64,000 nt of DNA, taken from NCBI GenBank assembly GCA_947623455.1, contig OX392540.1, positions 7,333,432-7,397,431 of the forward strand. Reading direction: 5' to 3'. Under the pieces are notes generated by a model, which saw only the letters and a program-made list of their open reading frames with translations, made no database searches and had not been told where the DNA came from. Positions 61,201 to 64,000 of this stretch are shown here, in pieces (within the stretch, counting starts at the first letter, position 1; every line of letters begins with the position of its first letter). The DNA is from Mimachlamys varia (lineage: Eukaryota; Mollusca; Bivalvia; Pectinida; Pectinidae). The translations under genes were made by a program, and so were the position numbers.

Positions 61201-64000
61201 ATGTCGACATCATTTATAGGTGTAATAAATGATAAATACTGGAATGTCGACATCATTTATAGGTGTAATAAATGATAAATACTGGAATGTCGACATCATT
61301 TATAGGCGTAATAAATGATTAATACTGGAATGTCGACATCATTTATAGGCGTAATAAATGATAAATACTGGAATGTCGACATCATTTATAGGTGTAATAA
61401 ATGATAAATACTGGAATGTCGACATCATTTATAGGTGTAATAAATGATAAATACTGGAATGTCCACATCATTTATAGGTGTAATAAATGATAAATACTGG
61501 AATGTCGACATCATTTATAGTCGTAATAAATGATAAATACTGGAATGTCGACATCATTTATAGGCGTAATAAATGATAAATACTGGAATGTTTACATCAT
61601 TTATAGGCGTAATAAATGATAAATACTGGAATGTCCACATCATTTATAGGCGTAATAAATGATAAATACTGGAATGTCCACATCATTTATAGGTGTAATA
61701 AAGGATAAATATTGGAATGTCCACATCATTTATAGGCGTAATAAATGATAAATACTGGAATGTCCACATCATTTATAGGCGTAATAAATGATAAATACTG
61801 GAATGTTTACATCATTTATAGGCGTAATAAAGGATAAATACTGGAATGTTTACATCATTTATAGGCGTAATAAATGATAAATACTGGAATGTCCACATCA
61901 TTTATAGGCGTAATAAATGATAAATACTGGAATGTCCACATCATTTATAGGCGTAATAAATGATAAATACTGGAATGTCCACATCATTTATAGGCGTAAT
62001 AAATGATAAATACTGGAATGTTTACATCATTTATAGGCGTAATAAATGATAAATACTGGAATGTTTACATCATTTATAGGTGTAATAAATGATAAATACT
62101 GGAATGTCCACATCATTTATAGGTGTAATAAATGATCAATACTGGAATGTCCACATCATTTATAGGCGTAATAAATGATAAATACTGGAATGTCGACATC
62201 ATTTATAGGTGTAATAAATGATCAATACTGGAATGTCGACATCATTTATAGGTGTAATAAATGATCAATACTGGAATGTCCACATCATTTATAGGTGTAA
62301 TAAATGATAAATACTGGAATGTTTACATCATTTATAGGCGTAATAAATGATAAATACTGGAATGTCCACATCATTTATAGGCGTAATAAATGATAAATAC
62401 TGGAATGTCCACATCATTTATAGGTGTAATAAATGATAAATACTGGAATGTTTACATCATTTATAGGCGTAATAAATGATAAATATTGGAATGTCGACAT
62501 CATTTATAGGTGTAATAAATGATAAATACTGGAATGTCGACATCATTTATAGGTGTAATAAATGATAAATACTGGAAGGTCCACATCATTTATAGGCGTA
62601 ATAAATGATAAATACTGGAATGTCGACATCATTTATAGGTGTAATATCTGATAAATACTGGAATGTCGACATCATTTATAGGCGTAATAAATGATAAATA
62701 CTGGAATGTCCACATCATTTATAGGCGTAATAAATGATAAATACTGGAATGTCCACATCATTTATAGGTGTAATAAATGATAAATACTGGAATGTCGACA
62801 TCATTTATAGGTGTAATAAATGATAAATACTGGAATGTCCACATCATTTATAGGCGTAATATCTGATAAATACTGGAATGTCCACATCATTTATAGGCGT
62901 AATAAATGATAAATACTGGAATGTCGACATCATTTATAGGTGTAATAAATGATAAATACTGGAATGTCGACATCATTTATAGGTGTAATAAATGATAAAT
63001 ACTGGAATGTCCACATCATTTATAGGCGTAATAAATGATAAATACTGGAATGTCCACATCATTTATAGGTGTAATAAATGATAAATACTGGAATGTCCAC
63101 ATCATTTATAGGCGTAATAAATGATAAATACTGGAATGTCCACATCATTTATAGGCGTAATAAATGATAAATACTGGAATGTCCACATCATTTATAATCG
63201 TGATAAATGATAAATACTGGAATGTCGACATCATTTATAGGCGTGATAAATGATAAATACTGGAATGTCGACATCATTTATAGGTGTAATATCTGATAAA
63301 TACTGGAATGTCCACATCATTTATAGGCGTAATATCTGATAAATACTGGAATGTCAACATCATTTATAGGCGTAATATCTGATAAATACTGGAATGTCCA
63401 CATCATTTATAGGTGTAATAAATGATAAATACTGGAATGTCGACATCATTTATAGGTGTAATAAATGATAAATACTGGAATGTCCACATCATTTATAGGC
63501 GTAATAAATGATAAATACTGGAATGTCGACATCATTTATAGGTGTAATAAAGGATAAATATTGGAATGTCCACATCATTTATAGGTGTAATAAATGATAA
63601 ATACTGGAATGTCCACATCATTTATAGGCGTGATAAATGATAAATACTGGAATGTCCACATCATTTATAGGCGTAATAAATGATAAATACTGGAATGTCT
63701 ACATCATTTATAGGCGTCATAAATGATAAATACTGGAATGTCTACATCATTTATAGGTGTAATAAATGATAAATACTGGAATGTCTACATCATTTATAGG
63801 CGTAATAAATGATAAATATTGGAATGTCTACATCATTTATAGGCGTAATAAATGATCAATACTGGAATGTCCACATCATTTATAATCGTGATAAATGATA
63901 AATATTGGAATGTCCACATCATTTATAGGCGTAATAAATGATTAATACTGGAATGTTTACATCATTTATATGCGTAATAAATGATAAATAGTGGAATGTT
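34250..64000. repeat. Giant 43 bp satellite array, about 690 copies, running off the window
   Basis: The unit is ACATCATTTATAGGCGTAAT, AAATGATAAATACTGGAATG and TCN. It continues without a break from 34250 to the last base. Variation concentrates at GGYGTA, at the two bases after AATGT (CG, CC, TT, CT) and at AATGATAAAT versus AATGATTAAT, ATATCTGAT or AAAGGAT. Each standard unit has a 9 bp inverted repeat ATCATTTAT / ATAAATGAT around a 7-base loop, and one AATAAA on the plus strand. No open frame of interest occurs. Internal duplications at 1203, 3440, 7697 and 8126 bp show amplification in large blocks. Confidence 0.97.
34267..34272 (+). terminator. First AATAAA after fucosyltransferase gene 2, inside the first satellite unit
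   Basis: The hexamer lies 163 bp after the stop codon, in the loop-stem junction of the first unit. It is the nearest canonical polyadenylation hexamer, and further copies follow every 43 bp. Use is inferred from position only. Confidence 0.4.

Noticed and set aside
34250..64000. CRISPR-like array
   Set aside because: Units are contiguous 43 bp repeats without unique spacers, there are no cas genes, and the surroundings are eukaryotic.

Overview
The window looks like animal nuclear DNA: AT-rich, with split genes, GT-AG introns, AATAAA signals, dispersed foldback elements, tRNA-derived SINEs, a decayed LINE tail and very long tandem arrays. The gene families and the look of the repeats suggest a mollusc, most likely a bivalve. 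This is inference from sequence alone.

Three genes are supported, all on the + strand. (1) 916-16466 is the C-terminal half of an organic anion transporter (OATP/SLCO family). Six exons join in phase into 347 residues covering the PKYLE motif, the cysteine-rich Kazal-like extracellular loop and the last membrane segments. Its 5' half lies before the window. (2) 17867-20037 and (3) 30464-34104 are two paralogous alpha-1,2-fucosyltransferase-like genes of family GT11. Each has a tiny first coding exon for the cytoplasmic tail, a phase-1 intron that splits an Asp codon, and one large exon with the membrane anchor and the whole catalytic domain. Both reconstructed proteins come to 333 residues, typical of Golgi type II glycosyltransferases.

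Layout: 1-16.5 kb is the transporter. Three of its five introns each carry a different minisatellite (62, 29 and 26 bp units), the last intron carries a 44 bp array and a degenerate 143 bp repeat, and the short second intron holds only a foldback element. 16.5-20.8 kb holds a SINE remnant and the first fucosyltransferase, whose presumed 3' UTR contains a 34 bp minisatellite. 20.8-30.4 kb is gene-poor, with an 18/41 bp array and dispersed elements. 30.4-34.1 kb is the second fucosyltransferase, with a decayed LINE tail in its intron. From 34,250 to the window end is one uninterrupted satellite of a 43 bp unit, about 690 copies, starting 146 bp after the second fucosyltransferase stop codon.

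The transporter and the fucosyltransferases have no evident shared pathway. The two fucosyltransferases are a local duplicate pair, expected to add fucose to galactose on glycans in the Golgi. I saw no prokaryotic-type system, CRISPR array or viral gene. The most unusual content is the tandem-repeat architecture: the 43 bp satellite has a 9 bp hairpin and an AATAAA hexamer in nearly every unit, and shows multi-kilobase internal duplications in whole-unit steps.
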